Notes: generated by a model not told the origin, from the letters alone. Counted from the first letter of the stretch, positions 9,220 through 17,454 are shown. The stretch: 64,000 nucleotides of DNA from Pseudoalteromonas rubra (GCF_000967655.1 NZ_JXYA01000042.1:62001-126000); one strand, 5' to 3'. Numbers and translations are program-made.

Positions 9220-10566
9220 TTAATGAATGCTCAACGTTTTAAGGGCGTGCGCAAAGCTGCGGAAGTGTTCACTAAGCCTGGTTGCGGGCACTCCCGCCAT
9301 CAACACGCTGATCTCATAAATTTGCGCTTGTGTAGGCTGGATAAATGAACGGTTATAGCCATCCCCCCAATTCGCCAGCTCTGATTTAATCTGGCCTTCA
9401 TTAAACATAGAAACGACCTGTTCGTTTGACATTAGCATCAGTAAAAATACCACTCTTTCCCACTTATTGATTTGATGAGACAGCGCGACACATGCTCGTG
9501 CGGTATACGGATGGTCTGAGCCACAAATGATATCCATCAACGCTTTCGCATTCAGGTAGACCTGTGTTTTTACAATCAGTCTTGCTGCCTCCTTACATAC
9601 TGAAGGGGAGGGATCTTTTAGCCCGTTCAACAGATAAGCCTTACTATTGCGGGAGTCTAACTTCAATAAACTGTTTAGCGCCTGTTTTCTGACAGAGGGT
9701 GTTCCATGCTGATAAAAGAATTTTATCTTGTCTAGTGCATCAACACACTTAAGATAGCCAAGCCCCCAGATAGCTGCCTTAGTACTTGAATCTTTAGTAA
9801 GATGCTCCCTGTAAAATGCCACAACATCATTACCATTTGCCTGGCAGTGCTTTACAGCCAGCTCACGTACCGACGAATGGCGATCAACTAGCCCTTTTTC
9901 AGCTACCTGAGCACTGTAGTTGGCCATTAGCAGGTGCTTCAATGAGGCTTTGCGGATTGGCATAAACTTATCATTTAATAGGCTTAGGTAGTACTTCTCC
10001 AACACTTGCGGATAGTGAACGCCAGACCAGCGAAAAGCATGGGCTCTGACTAAGGCATCTTTACTCGCAAAGGCCATAGGTAACAGCATTTGGGCATCAA
10101 CAACCTGATGTTCAATGACTAAATTCAAGCAGAGCCTGGCTACATAAATGTTTGCGCTTTGCACAGCTGCCAACAAATGGCCTCGGTTTGTTTCTGTTAA
10201 CAGCAAAGTCTCTACTTGCCGAATAACATCTTGATGATTGGCTCTGTGGCAGCCCTGTAGATGATATACTTGAGGAAGACACTGAATAAAGGCCTCAACA
10301 TTTTCGTCTACCATCAACTTGCTCAACGCTTTTACTGCCGCATCTCTAACTTGAGGCACCCAATCATTCACCCGGATAATTAGACAGGGAATAGCCACCG
10401 GATCCCCCATCATACCTAGCCTTAAAACGGCGTTTTCTCGTTTGTGACCGTCATAATCCTGACTCAATTTAATGAGCTCTTCAATGGTCGCTACCTGCTC
10501 AGATTGAGTATTTCTATTTAAGATTAATTTTTTCAAGTGACTGAATAATTTCTGCAAGTCATACAC
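9220..10566 (-). CDS. HEAT-repeat protein of unknown function
   Basis: The 448-residue protein has no signal peptide or membrane segment. It consists of helical repeats of about 30 residues with the HEAT pattern, for example RENAVLRLGMMGDPVAIPCL and PQVRDAAVKALSKL in the first 90 residues. Similar units recur as SVRKQALNSLLKL and SVCKEAARLIVK further on. HEAT arrays are protein-binding scaffolds, so a cytoplasmic adaptor role is plausible; the partner is unknown. The start is a GTG with AGG seven bases upstream. It lies in the accessory block, convergent with yicC. Confidence 0.8.
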   Translation of the reverse strand: MYDLQKLFSHLKKLILNRNTQSEQVATIEELIKLSQDYDGHKRENAVLRLGMMGDPVAIPCLIIRVNDWVPQVRDAAVKALSKLMVDENVEAFIQCLPQVYHLQGCHRANHQDVIRQVETLLLTETNRGHLLAAVQSANIYVARLCLNLVIEHQVVDAQMLLPMAFASKDALVRAHAFRWSGVHYPQVLEKYYLSLLNDKFMPIRKASLKHLLMANYSAQVAEKGLVDRHSSVRELAVKHCQANGNDVVAFYREHLTKDSSTKAAIWGLGYLKCVDALDKIKFFYQHGTPSVRKQALNSLLKLDSRNSKAYLLNGLKDPSPSVCKEAARLIVKTQVYLNAKALMDIICGSDHPYTARACVALSHQINKWERVVFLLMLMSNEQVVSMFNEGQIKSELANWGDGYNRSFIQPTQAQIYEISVLMAGVPATRLSEHFRSFAHALKTLSIH

Positions 10567-10737
10567 ATTAGTGCCTTTTTTAAATATGCCCGATTAATCT
10601 GTCGGCTAGCCTAACGCAACAAGGCATAACAATAAACTCCGCCAAGTCTCCCGTGGTTTTTCTCTGGATTTTTAGCTGACACCCACTGATAAACTCACAG
10701 ACTAATTGTGGGCAGTCTCAAAGTCGAACCTGCCTAA

Positions 10738-10935
10738 AAGCCTTCACGCCAGTTTGAGGTGGCTGTCCATGTTGCTCTCCGTGCTAACTTTAAGAATAAG
10801 AAAAGTAAGAAGTTTCAGAGCCATTTTCCGCACCTCAGAGAGGCGCGTATTGAATATGCGATTATTTCAATGGCTTCCAAGCAATGTAAGTTCAACCCAG
10901 CCGTAGCTTTGCCGGCGAGCTGTCACAAATCATGA
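10738..10935 (+). pseudogene. Stop-bounded coding-like fragment
   Basis: Between a TAA at 10735 and a TGA at 10933, the frame starting AAG CCT reads as a basic 65-residue peptide (KPSRQFEVAVHVALRANF and onward) ending in LPASCHKS. It has no start codon at a sensible place. It looks like the relic of a gene or a dispersed repeat, not a functional gene. The family is not recognised. Confidence 0.3.
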
Positions 10936-10943
10936 CATTGCAC

Positions 10944-11066
10944 TCTATAATTCACCGGTAACGGTGAATTATAGAATTACAACTAACATCAACACATAAA
11001 ATCACCATTAACGGTGAACAAACTTGTTATGAATTCACACTAACCTAAAATCACTGGTATTGATGA
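10944..11066. promoter_or_regulatory. Three operator-like palindromes upstream of the HTH gene
   Basis: Site 1 (10944-10975) is a perfect dyad with 14-base arms and a 4-base centre; its core is TCACC-N6-GGTGA (10952-10967). Site 2 is TCACC-N6-GGTGA at 11002-11017. Site 3 is the weaker TCACT-N6-GATGA at 11051-11066, 16 bases before the HTH start codon. The cores are 50 and 49 bases apart, so all three fall on about the same helix face. This is the arrangement expected for cooperative autoregulation by the HTH protein encoded next. Confidence 0.7.
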
Positions 11067-11082
11067 ATATTGATGCAAAGCG

Positions 11083-11388
11083 ATGGCAAAGAAGGTGACT
11101 ATCTCAGAAATGCCTGAGACAGAATTTATTGAGAACGCGAATATATTAGGGCAACTGATTAAAGCAAAGCGTACGGCAATGAACATGAAACTCGTTGACT
11201 GTGCTGCGCTTTGCAATGTGGGGGTCAACACCTTGTCGCGCATTGAGAATGGCAATGACAATTGCACCCTTGCTGCTGTGTTTGCAGTTCTACACGGACT
11301 AGGTATCAAACTCACGTCACCGTCGCTTTCCCCTCTATCTACAGCGCAAGATGATAGTCTCCCGGTCAGTAATGATGAATGGATATGA
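11083..11388 (+). CDS. XRE/HipB-like HTH regulator
   Basis: The 101-residue protein has a helix-turn-helix at about residues 22-70 (LGQLIKAKRTAMNMKLVDCA, then VGVNTLSRIENG). A proline- and serine-rich tail follows. The layout resembles HipB-type antitoxins and phage-type repressors. The next gene overlaps it by four bases (ATGA). The upstream palindromes are likely its operators. The ATG has only a poor ribosome site and an in-frame stop lies just upstream, so the start is probably right. No HipA-like kinase follows. Confidence 0.8.
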   Translation: MAKKVTISEMPETEFIENANILGQLIKAKRTAMNMKLVDCAALCNVGVNTLSRIENGNDNCTLAAVFAVLHGLGIKLTSPSLSPLSTAQDDSLPVSNDEWI

Positions 11389-11600
11389 AGACTATGGCAG
11401 CAGAATATACCTTGTTAGTCTATTTGGCAGATAAAGTCATCGAAGCTCTAACACAACAGCAATTTGTCGAGGCAATTACTCAAGCGCCTCATTTTACCGA
11501 AGACGATAAAAGTTACATCACAAAGGTGAGAGCGCATATTTTGATAAGAGCGCAGCATCTGAAATCACAGGCACCAGACATACCAAATATCGAAGTATGA
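11385..11600 (+). CDS. Small protein coupled to the HTH regulator
   Basis: From the ATG overlapping the preceding stop as ATGA, this encodes 71 residues starting MKTMAAEYTLLVYLA. An in-frame ATG two codons earlier (11379) is possible. It is mostly helical by appearance, with a mildly hydrophobic N-terminus and no known motif that I recognise. The four-base overlap and shared terminator indicate one translational unit with the HTH protein. It could be a toxin, an antitoxin partner or a co-regulator; the sequence does not decide. Confidence 0.65.
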   Translation: MKTMAAEYTLLVYLADKVIEALTQQQFVEAITQAPHFTEDDKSYITKVRAHILIRAQHLKSQAPDIPNIEV

Positions 11601-11706
11601 CAATTGAAAGTAACAGAAAAAGAGTATCAGACACACTCAATACGAGTGCGAACTTTTGACAGCACACAAATTGCCCCGAACTGTGATAAATACCCCTCAA
11701 AACCCA

Positions 11707-11738
11707 TTGAAAAGCCCCAGCTGTTGGGGCTTTTTTTT
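11707..11738. terminator. Terminator of the HTH cassette; second copy of the 29-base repeat
   Basis: The GCCCC/GGGGC stem with eight T's on the plus strand also has TTTT on the minus strand. Bases 11707-11735 match 9120-9148 in 28 of 29 positions. It overlaps the last codon of the convergent SEC-C gene. Confidence 0.85.
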
Positions 11739-12747
11739 ATTCTATTGAGAATCGGAAGGTATCTGCCAACAGCGGCAATAGATTGACTTTTCTGGGCTCA
11801 CTCTTTTCAGAGAAACTCCGTTTTGGTTCTAAAGCAGCGAAGCCCCAGAACTGTAAAAACCGCTCGATAAAGCGCGATTCAGTCACAATGCGTAAGTACT
11901 CTGGTGGTGATAAGTAGCGATCAACAGGCATTGACAGGAGCAAATCGGGGAACGCTGTATTCAACTCGTCAATCAGCCGCCCGACATTTGCATGGCTTTG
12001 CAGACGCCATAACATAAACAGCCAGAAGGTGCGTAAATCAAAATCTGTATCAAAGGCATCGAGATAAGCCCAATTGTAGCGACTAACAGCGGCTTCCAGC
12101 ATAGGTTTAAAAAATGCCTGAATACCGTGTTTTTGATAGTCCTTTTGCGCCGTCTTTTTCACATGGTATTTGCCGCTGCGACGATAAATAATACCAGCAA
12201 TTTCAGCCAGAATGCGGGTGTAGTGCAGCGCATTGAATTTATCCTCATTGCTACCTGCAAACTCGCAGATGCTGATATTTTTTACATAGGGCGCTTGTCC
12301 TACAGTAAATTCATCTCTTAAGTCACTGGCCTGCTTGACCAGCTTTATCGGTAAGTTGCCTTTACTGGTCGCTTTAAACGCGCCATCATTTTGCATGGCT
12401 TCGTCAAGGATCAAGGTTAAATAGCGCATTACAGGACTGGCAGACACGTCTTCTGGCGTACAGATTTTCACCCTTTGCAATTCATCGAACGGCGCATAGA
12501 GCCAGTTCTGCATTTGTGTGGGCGATAAACCACAAAAATCCGAAAGAGGTTGATTATTCCGCTCATTGTTTTTGTGCTGCAATGCGACATTAAGCTCATC
12601 AATCGTCAAATCGGGATTCATGGCTAGTAAGGCGTCAACATCGTTAGACACTTCGCCATGCTGCTTGGCAGTGTTATTCATACAACACCGTTTGTACTTT
12701 TTTCCACTGCCGCAGAGGCAAGGGTCATTACGACCAGTTTTCATCAT
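11737..12747 (-). CDS. SEC-C metal-binding motif protein
   Basis: The 336-residue protein begins with a SEC-C zinc motif, TGRNDPCLCGSGKKYKRCC (residues 4-22), of the type found at the end of SecA and on many stand-alone proteins. The remaining 310 residues are a soluble, mainly helical region that I cannot assign. Two adjacent ATG codons (12747 and 12744) follow AAAGG; the second has the better spacing. It shares the accessory block and reads towards the HTH cassette. The function is unknown. Confidence 0.75.
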   Translation of the reverse strand: MMKTGRNDPCLCGSGKKYKRCCMNNTAKQHGEVSNDVDALLAMNPDLTIDELNVALQHKNNERNNQPLSDFCGLSPTQMQNWLYAPFDELQRVKICTPEDVSASPVMRYLTLILDEAMQNDGAFKATSKGNLPIKLVKQASDLRDEFTVGQAPYVKNISICEFAGSNEDKFNALHYTRILAEIAGIIYRRSGKYHVKKTAQKDYQKHGIQAFFKPMLEAAVSRYNWAYLDAFDTDFDLRTFWLFMLWRLQSHANVGRLIDELNTAFPDLLLSMPVDRYLSPPEYLRIVTESRFIERFLQFWGFAALEPKRSFSEKSEPRKVNLLPLLADTFRFSIE

Positions 12748-12793
12748 CCTTTACTCATTATTTTATTGCTGCCATATGTCAAACATATCGCTA

Positions 12794-13255
12794 TCAGGCC
12801 AGGGAGTAAAACCGCCCTGCACCGCCAAATTGATAGGCTTGCAGCGTATCGAGCAAGTTTTGCGAGAATTGAATTTCAGTCGCAGAGGCACCACTGGCTT
12901 TTGCCGTAGCAACACGTGCTTTTTGTATGGCAATCACATCGACTTTGTTGTTTTCTGCTTTGGATAATGCACTCAGGGAAACTTGTCCGTCTCCCTGATT
13001 TAGCCCTGTTTTTGTCGCAGTATAGTGTAATGACAAAGAGGCGTGCTGCCCCAAAGTAAGTACGCCTTCGTCATACAAAGTTTTTGATGCATCAGACAGC
13101 TCTTTCAACGTCATGCTGGTAAAATCAAATTTATCATGATCCTTATTGCCTGCTGTCATCTCAGATAGCGGCAAAGTCTTGCCTGCTTTTTCATCACTTT
13201 GAATCGATTGTGCCTGATACAGGCTTTGTACACTTACCTGACCTTGAACCTTCAT
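12794..13255 (-). CDS. Unknown 153-residue protein
   Basis: I do not recognise this gene. It is hydrophilic, rich in Ser, Ala and Gln, without signal peptide, cysteine or membrane segment. A central stretch DFTSMTLKELSDASKTLYDE looks helical. The ATG has AAGGA eight bases upstream, so translation is credible. It lies 46 bases before the SEC-C gene on the same strand and may be co-transcribed with it. Confidence 0.65.
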   Translation of the reverse strand: MKVQGQVSVQSLYQAQSIQSDEKAGKTLPLSEMTAGNKDHDKFDFTSMTLKELSDASKTLYDEGVLTLGQHASLSLHYTATKTGLNQGDGQVSLSALSKAENNKVDVIAIQKARVATAKASGASATEIQFSQNLLDTLQAYQFGGAGRFYSLA

Positions 13256-13595
13256 TCTGTAAATCCTTTTTCGGTGTCGCCCACTCTATTGAACAAGTTA
13301 GCAAACTTTATGCCTGAAGTTGCCTATCGGCTCAGAAGTAAAAGCGCACAACCCCATAGCTCCCTCTCTCGACTATCTTTGCCATACTAAGGTAGAAGTT
13401 CAGATATCATCTGCTCCACCTGGTGGAGTTCAAAATAACGTGTGCCTGCAGAATGACTAAGGGTCATCCCGGCCTGGCAGGAAGTGACAGCTTTACATGC
13501 TGATTTTTTATTCGATTTAGGTGGTCACACCAATTGAAACACAACCTGGGTACAGTTAACATCATCGTGTAGTCAAATAAACAAGGAATATGGAC
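13256..13595. other. 340-base divergent intergenic region
   Basis: It separates the unknown protein (minus) from the lipoprotein gene (plus), so it must hold both promoters, but I cannot place either with confidence. A short perfect dyad CTCCACC-T-GGTGGAG lies at 13414-13428 and could be an operator. Nothing else was seen. Confidence 0.4.
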
Positions 13596-14198
13596 ATGAC
13601 AAAAATGACATTACTCAGCAGGCAAGCTCTCATCTCCAGCGTAGCGGTGCTTTATCTCGCAGGGTGCGGCTCATCAGACTCCAGCGCTGCACCATCGTTA
13701 CAGAATAAAAATGAGCGTGCAGAAACAAAAACACAAGTTTGGAACATTGATGCTTACGCTCAACATTGTACCGGAGTGGCACAACAATTATGTCTCAGGG
13801 TCAAACCCTCTGATGAGGAAAGCTATTCATTGCATTATGGCTTGATTGAAGGGTTTGAATATCAATGGGGCCACCAATACCAACTAGAGGTGACAGAGTC
13901 TGAGGTCAATAATGCGCCTGCCGACGCTTCAACCAAAAAGGTGCAACTCAAAGCCATTAGCTCGGTAAAAGAGGATAGTATTGGGACTGAATACATTCTG
14001 TCAGATGTAAATTTACAGCAAGATACGCTGGTTTATGATGACAAAGAACAAGGCTATCGTTTCCTGGGTAAACCCTTCAGCTGCACCGAATATGTGGACT
14101 GTGACCATTTATATTCTATGCGAGAAACCGGTGCCAAAGTAAATCTAACCTTCCGTTACGAAGGTAACGCCAATATCGCTCTGCTCAACTGGAATTAA
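13596..14198 (+). CDS. Predicted lipoprotein of unknown function
   Basis: The start is the second of two nearby ATG codons, because AAGGA lies about eight bases before it and too close to the first (13590). The 200-residue protein has a lipoprotein signal with lipobox LAGC, followed by GSSDSS, so it should be anchored in the envelope after Lgt and LspA processing. Four further cysteines in the mature part, including pairs near CTGVAQQLC and CTEYVDC, suggest disulfides. No domain is recognised. It is divergent from the unknown gene and convergent with the ABC exporter genes. Confidence 0.75.
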   Translation: MTKMTLLSRQALISSVAVLYLAGCGSSDSSAAPSLQNKNERAETKTQVWNIDAYAQHCTGVAQQLCLRVKPSDEESYSLHYGLIEGFEYQWGHQYQLEVTESEVNNAPADASTKKVQLKAISSVKEDSIGTEYILSDVNLQQDTLVYDDKEQGYRFLGKPFSCTEYVDCDHLYSMRETGAKVNLTFRYEGNANIALLNWN

Positions 14199-14238
14199 TA
14201 GCTGCGGCATCTACATTAGTCGATGCCACATTATTTAA

Positions 14239-14346
14239 GGCGCAGAGGTCCACTTTGACTCCATTGACTTTACCATTACGGTTGAGGACATCTATTTGCG
14301 CGTACAAAACGAAGATGTGCAGGCTTTACCCGTTACAGCTGAGTGA
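14239..14346 (+). pseudogene. Possible gene remnant
   Basis: A 35-codon stop-bounded frame downstream of the lipoprotein gene ends DVQALPVTAE and overlaps the 3' end of the opposite permease gene by 14 bases. It has no start codon or ribosome site. It reads like the tail of a secreted protein but may be chance. Confidence 0.2.
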
Positions 14347-15088
14347 CCACATCCCGGCGCCTGGCCTGTTTATACATAAAGTGGAAAAACAGCGAACTCA
14401 GCATAAATAAAATGACACTGGGCAGGCTTGCGAGCACCATCTGGCTTGCTTCAACAGGGATGCCACTGGCCAAAGATCTGAGTAAATACATAGATCCACT
14501 GACAGGGATATAAAGGCTTAGTTCACTTTCTATTGGCACCAAAAACACCATGATCAGGAGCAGCTGAACAAAAGCAATAAAGGTACTCATCTGTTTATTT
14601 ACCAGGGCAATGGCACCTAACAGGTAAGACACCGCAAACCCTGCTACAACTATCTGCAAAAAGACCCACAGCATCATAGGATGAAAGCGTATTTGCAGGT
14701 CAAAATACCAATTGATAAATACAAACCCAACTCCCACAACCAGCAACTGATACAGCACCAGCACCACTTTGCGTGCCAGCAATACACTAAATAAGCTTGT
14801 CGCTGACGTTAAAATATGTGGCAGCGTGCCCAGCTTGGCGTCTTCAACAACCTCTTCAGCGGCGGCAGATGAAATACCAACCGTCAGTGTCCACAGGTAA
14901 TACCCCAATACCAAAGACTCCATCCGCTGCAATGATAATGCCCCGCCAGACAGGTAAGAGGCGCCCGAAATAACCAGGATGAGAATGACAGCAGCAAAAA
15001 CAATACTGGCATAAAAGTTCAGCGGATATCGCTTTGCGGTCACCCACTTTCGGTGCAGCTCCAGTCCGAGCAAGGTAATAAAATTCAT
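14333..15088 (-). CDS. ABC-2 type exporter permease
   Basis: The 251-residue membrane protein has six hydrophobic segments, beginning near residue 25 and ending near residue 235. The layout is that of ABC-2 permeases of the CcmB/NatB kind. Its start overlaps the end of the ATPase gene by four bases, so the two form one transporter. It does not resemble YadH in this window. The substrate is unknown. Confidence 0.8.
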   Translation of the reverse strand: MNFITLLGLELHRKWVTAKRYPLNFYASIVFAAVILILVISGASYLSGGALSLQRMESLVLGYYLWTLTVGISSAAAEEVVEDAKLGTLPHILTSATSLFSVLLARKVVLVLYQLLVVGVGFVFINWYFDLQIRFHPMMLWVFLQIVVAGFAVSYLLGAIALVNKQMSTFIAFVQLLLIMVFLVPIESELSLYIPVSGSMYLLRSLASGIPVEASQMVLASLPSVILFMLSSLFFHFMYKQARRRDVVTQL

Positions 15089-15957
15089 GATAAGTCTAAC
15101 TCCCTGCGGATCAACCCTTCCAGACTGGCCTGATGTTTTTCAACGGTGACAATATTAAATCGCGTGAGCAATGCCAGCATCTCATTTAGACTGCTCACGG
15201 AGGTGTCAAACCTGATTGACTGTTCAGACAATCGCTCACACTGCATAGGGAGCACCTCAGGAAGCGGGTGTTGTGTTGTAATGGTGTACTGCTCACCGCA
15301 AGTGTTAGCCAGTAAGGTTTGTGTATTGCCAAAGCGCACCGCTTCCCCTTTATTAAGCAGTAATGAATAATTACCAAGTCGCTGCGCCGTATCCATCTGG
15401 TGCGTCGCTATCAGGACAATGGTGCCTGTCTCTTTGACTTGTTCAATACATAGTTCAAACTCTTTCTGACTCTCAATATCCAACCCCAGAGTAGGCTCAT
15501 CAAGCAGTAAGACCTTTGGGTTGGAGATCAGTGAAAGGCACAATGCGAGGCGCTGTTGCATGCCTCTGGATAGCAGTTGCACCTGCTGCTCTGCTTTATC
15601 TGATAAGCTAAACGTCTGAAGAAGTTGCAGCGCTGTGTCTTTTGCAACCTGCCGTGATAACCCTTTTACAACGCCAAAATAGCGAAGATTTTCAAATGCC
15701 GTCAATTTGGGGTAAAACGCCCTGGAGGAGTCAAATACAAACCCGATATCATGCGCCTGCAACTTTTTGTCCGGGCCAAAACACACACTGCCCTGATAGT
15801 CGTGAGATAAGCCTGCCAGTATTTTAAACAAGGTGGTTTTGCCCGCGCCATTGGGGCCTAAAATGGTTAATACCGTACCCGGCTCTACTGAAAAAGACAC
15901 CTGCCTGAGCGCACAGTGGGTGCCATAGTACTTAGATAAATTGGTGATGGTTAGCAT
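15085..15957 (-). CDS. ABC exporter ATP-binding protein
   Basis: The 290-residue ATPase has Walker A GPNGAGKTT at about 34-42 and the signature LSRGMQQRL near 134. Walker B is VLLLDEPTLGLD and the H-loop is ATHQMD. The signature has Arg where most have Gly (LSGG), a variation seen in CcmA-like ATPases. The last 80 residues are an accessory domain. It is first in a two-gene operon with the permease. The neighbouring lipoprotein might be related, but nothing shows that. Confidence 0.85.
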   Translation of the reverse strand: MLTITNLSKYYGTHCALRQVSFSVEPGTVLTILGPNGAGKTTLFKILAGLSHDYQGSVCFGPDKKLQAHDIGFVFDSSRAFYPKLTAFENLRYFGVVKGLSRQVAKDTALQLLQTFSLSDKAEQQVQLLSRGMQQRLALCLSLISNPKVLLLDEPTLGLDIESQKEFELCIEQVKETGTIVLIATHQMDTAQRLGNYSLLLNKGEAVRFGNTQTLLANTCGEQYTITTQHPLPEVLPMQCERLSEQSIRFDTSVSSLNEMLALLTRFNIVTVEKHQASLEGLIRRELDLS

Positions 15958-16375
15958 ACTTCACTCATCCCAGCGTATTTGCTCAAAACCTGCCGGGGCT
16001 GCTTTGTAGCCTACTACTGAAAGTATTTCTAATCGTTCATAAACGGTCTATAAAACAGGTTATTAGCTGATTGTCTAGCACTTATCTTAGATCCAGGTGC
16101 GATTATGTATATCTTCATAAAAAAAGCGCTGAACGCGCTTTTTGTTTTAGCAATTAAGCTGGCTTTAAGTCGAATAAACTATCTGGAATCTGTCAGGTAA
16201 CTCAAAGCCTCCTGCACTATAAAAACCCACAGCCTTCTATAACTACCTTTGTTCAACTGTCGTGTTTACATGGGGAGTCCATTGTCCTTTCGAAGATGAT
16301 TTGGCAAATTGAACTCTCCGCGGCAGACTTGGACTTCCGACCCACCATCCACCTTTCACAATTTGAATGCTCTCT
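15958..16375. other. 418-base intergenic region with a terminator
   Basis: This lies upstream of the ABC operon and downstream of the membrane-protein gene, both on the minus strand. A hairpin with AAAAGCGC/GCGCTTTT arms (16121-16143), with T's on both strands, is a good terminator for the upstream operon. The rest, 16144-16375, shows no convincing gene or repeat. Confidence 0.55.
16121..16143. terminator. Bidirectional rho-independent terminator
   Basis: The stem AAAGCGC/GCGCTTT has loop TGAAC and T-runs on both strands. It most likely ends the HTH/membrane-protein operon read on the minus strand. Confidence 0.75.
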
Positions 16376-16915
16376 TTACTTAGTAGTATTTTCATTTCTT
16401 ACGTAATCCTCTCTTTGCTCTGCCTTGACCGTGTAAGTTAGTAACGCCATGCTATACAAAACATGCAGTACAAGCATGATGTTGTCTCGGAAATATAACT
16501 TGAATGGCGCGGTATCGATGAAGTAGTACTTGTAAGCCAGAACTTCTAACCATGCTATGAGGTTTGTCAAACAGCCGATAGCCAAAAGTATCAGTATTAA
16601 GCACTCCTGAGATGTTAACCTTTGCAATTCATAAACTTTACTGAAGTACACATGACCAGTTAGATTAAACAACTTTAGCGCCACATTTCTCCTATAAACA
16701 ATGGGCATTATGAAAACAAATGTCACTATGATATCAACAATATAGTAGTGCGTTTTCCACTCCCAGATTATAGGTCTCAATGCAATATCAACCAGTTCAA
16801 TAGCCATAAAAGCTAAGAGAAACCAGCGCGCAGTCACCACCCGCCAACTGAATATAAGTGCGACGAAAATCATAGCCAGTGGCAAATATTCCGCTATCAA
16901 AATAAATTCCTTCAT
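16376..16915 (-). CDS. Multi-pass membrane protein of unknown function
   Basis: The 179-residue protein has about five hydrophobic segments (roughly residues 7-24, 28-48, 57-75, 103-125 and 143-163) and a charged, presumably cytoplasmic tail. I recognise no family. Its start is three bases after the stop of an XRE-type regulator gene, so both are made from one message. Base composition is more AT-rich than in flanking core genes. Confidence 0.7.
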   Translation of the reverse strand: MKEFILIAEYLPLAMIFVALIFSWRVVTARWFLLAFMAIELVDIALRPIIWEWKTHYYIVDIIVTFVFIMPIVYRRNVALKLFNLTGHVYFSKVYELQRLTSQECLILILLAIGCLTNLIAWLEVLAYKYYFIDTAPFKLYFRDNIMLVLHVLYSMALLTYTVKAEQREDYVRNENTTK

Positions 16916-16918
16916 AAC

Positions 16919-17218
16919 CTACTCCTTTTCCGGCTTTTCATCTGTTGAAGGACTTTGTTCTTCAAGGTCGGTTAACTTCAGTACGCCGGTCAGGTCTTTA
17001 CCAAAAACCAGAAACAGTTCGAACATCTGAGCGTAACTCATATCGGTTTTGCCGGATTCGTAATTGCTTATGGTGGCCTGGTCGACACCCAGCCGCCTAG
17101 CCAGCTCTTGCTGAGACCAGCCTCTATGGTGTCTTAACTGGCGGATTGAGCGCTGCACATAGCGCCTGAAATTCTCCACTTTGTGATTGCGCTTATCAGG
17201 ACTGTTTTTCACGCGCAT
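16919..17218 (-). CDS. XRE-family HTH regulator paired with a membrane protein
   Basis: The 99-residue protein has a classic helix-turn-helix at about residues 25-80 (IRQLRHHRGWSQQELARRLG, then VDQATISNYESGKTDMSY). The C-terminal tail is acidic (EEQSPSTDEKPEKE). GGGAG lies just upstream of the ATG. It heads a two-gene operon with the multi-pass membrane protein. It may control its own operon or respond to the membrane partner; neither is shown. Confidence 0.8.
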   Translation of the reverse strand: MRVKNSPDKRNHKVENFRRYVQRSIRQLRHHRGWSQQELARRLGVDQATISNYESGKTDMSYAQMFELFLVFGKDLTGVLKLTDLEEQSPSTDEKPEKE

Positions 17219-17423
17219 GCATCTCCCTATTTATTCCTGCAGCTAACCTAGCAAGCAAAACCACAAATAGCAGCATTTTAGAAACAAAGTTAACACTAAC
17301 ACAAACCCTTTATGAATACTTTTATAAGCCCATTCGATAGTGCTGCTTGTGATACTCCCTCAGCTTGCTGTGCTTAAACTCACATCACACACTTTATCTG
17401 CAGTTAAATTTTGCTCCCGGCCA

Positions 17424-17454
17424 TTGACCTGTCTATAACTTCATAGTTTATCGT
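17424..17454 (+). promoter_or_regulatory. Candidate MerR-type promoter
   Basis: A -35-like TTGACC (17424-17429) and a -10-like TATCGT (17449-17454) are separated by 19 bases, the stretched spacing typical of MerR-activated promoters. Inside the spacer are CTAT-N6-ATAG and AACT-N4-AGTT dyads. It lies about 60 bases before a MerR-family gene, which suggests autoregulation. Confidence 0.45.

Larger units (their letters stand above)
10567..11082. other. 516-base gap: decayed sequence and operator array
   Basis: The left part (10608-10640) contains GCCTAAC followed by a stretch resembling one end of Vibrio-type integron attC repeats; this is from memory and weak. The middle (10738-10935) is a stop-bounded open frame without a credible start. 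The right part holds three spaced palindromes in front of the HTH gene. No convincing RNA gene was seen. Confidence 0.5.

Noticed and set aside
11604-11786. Sixty-codon frame downstream of the HTH cassette
   Set aside because: It runs through the terminator hairpin, has no good ribosome site and no coding character.
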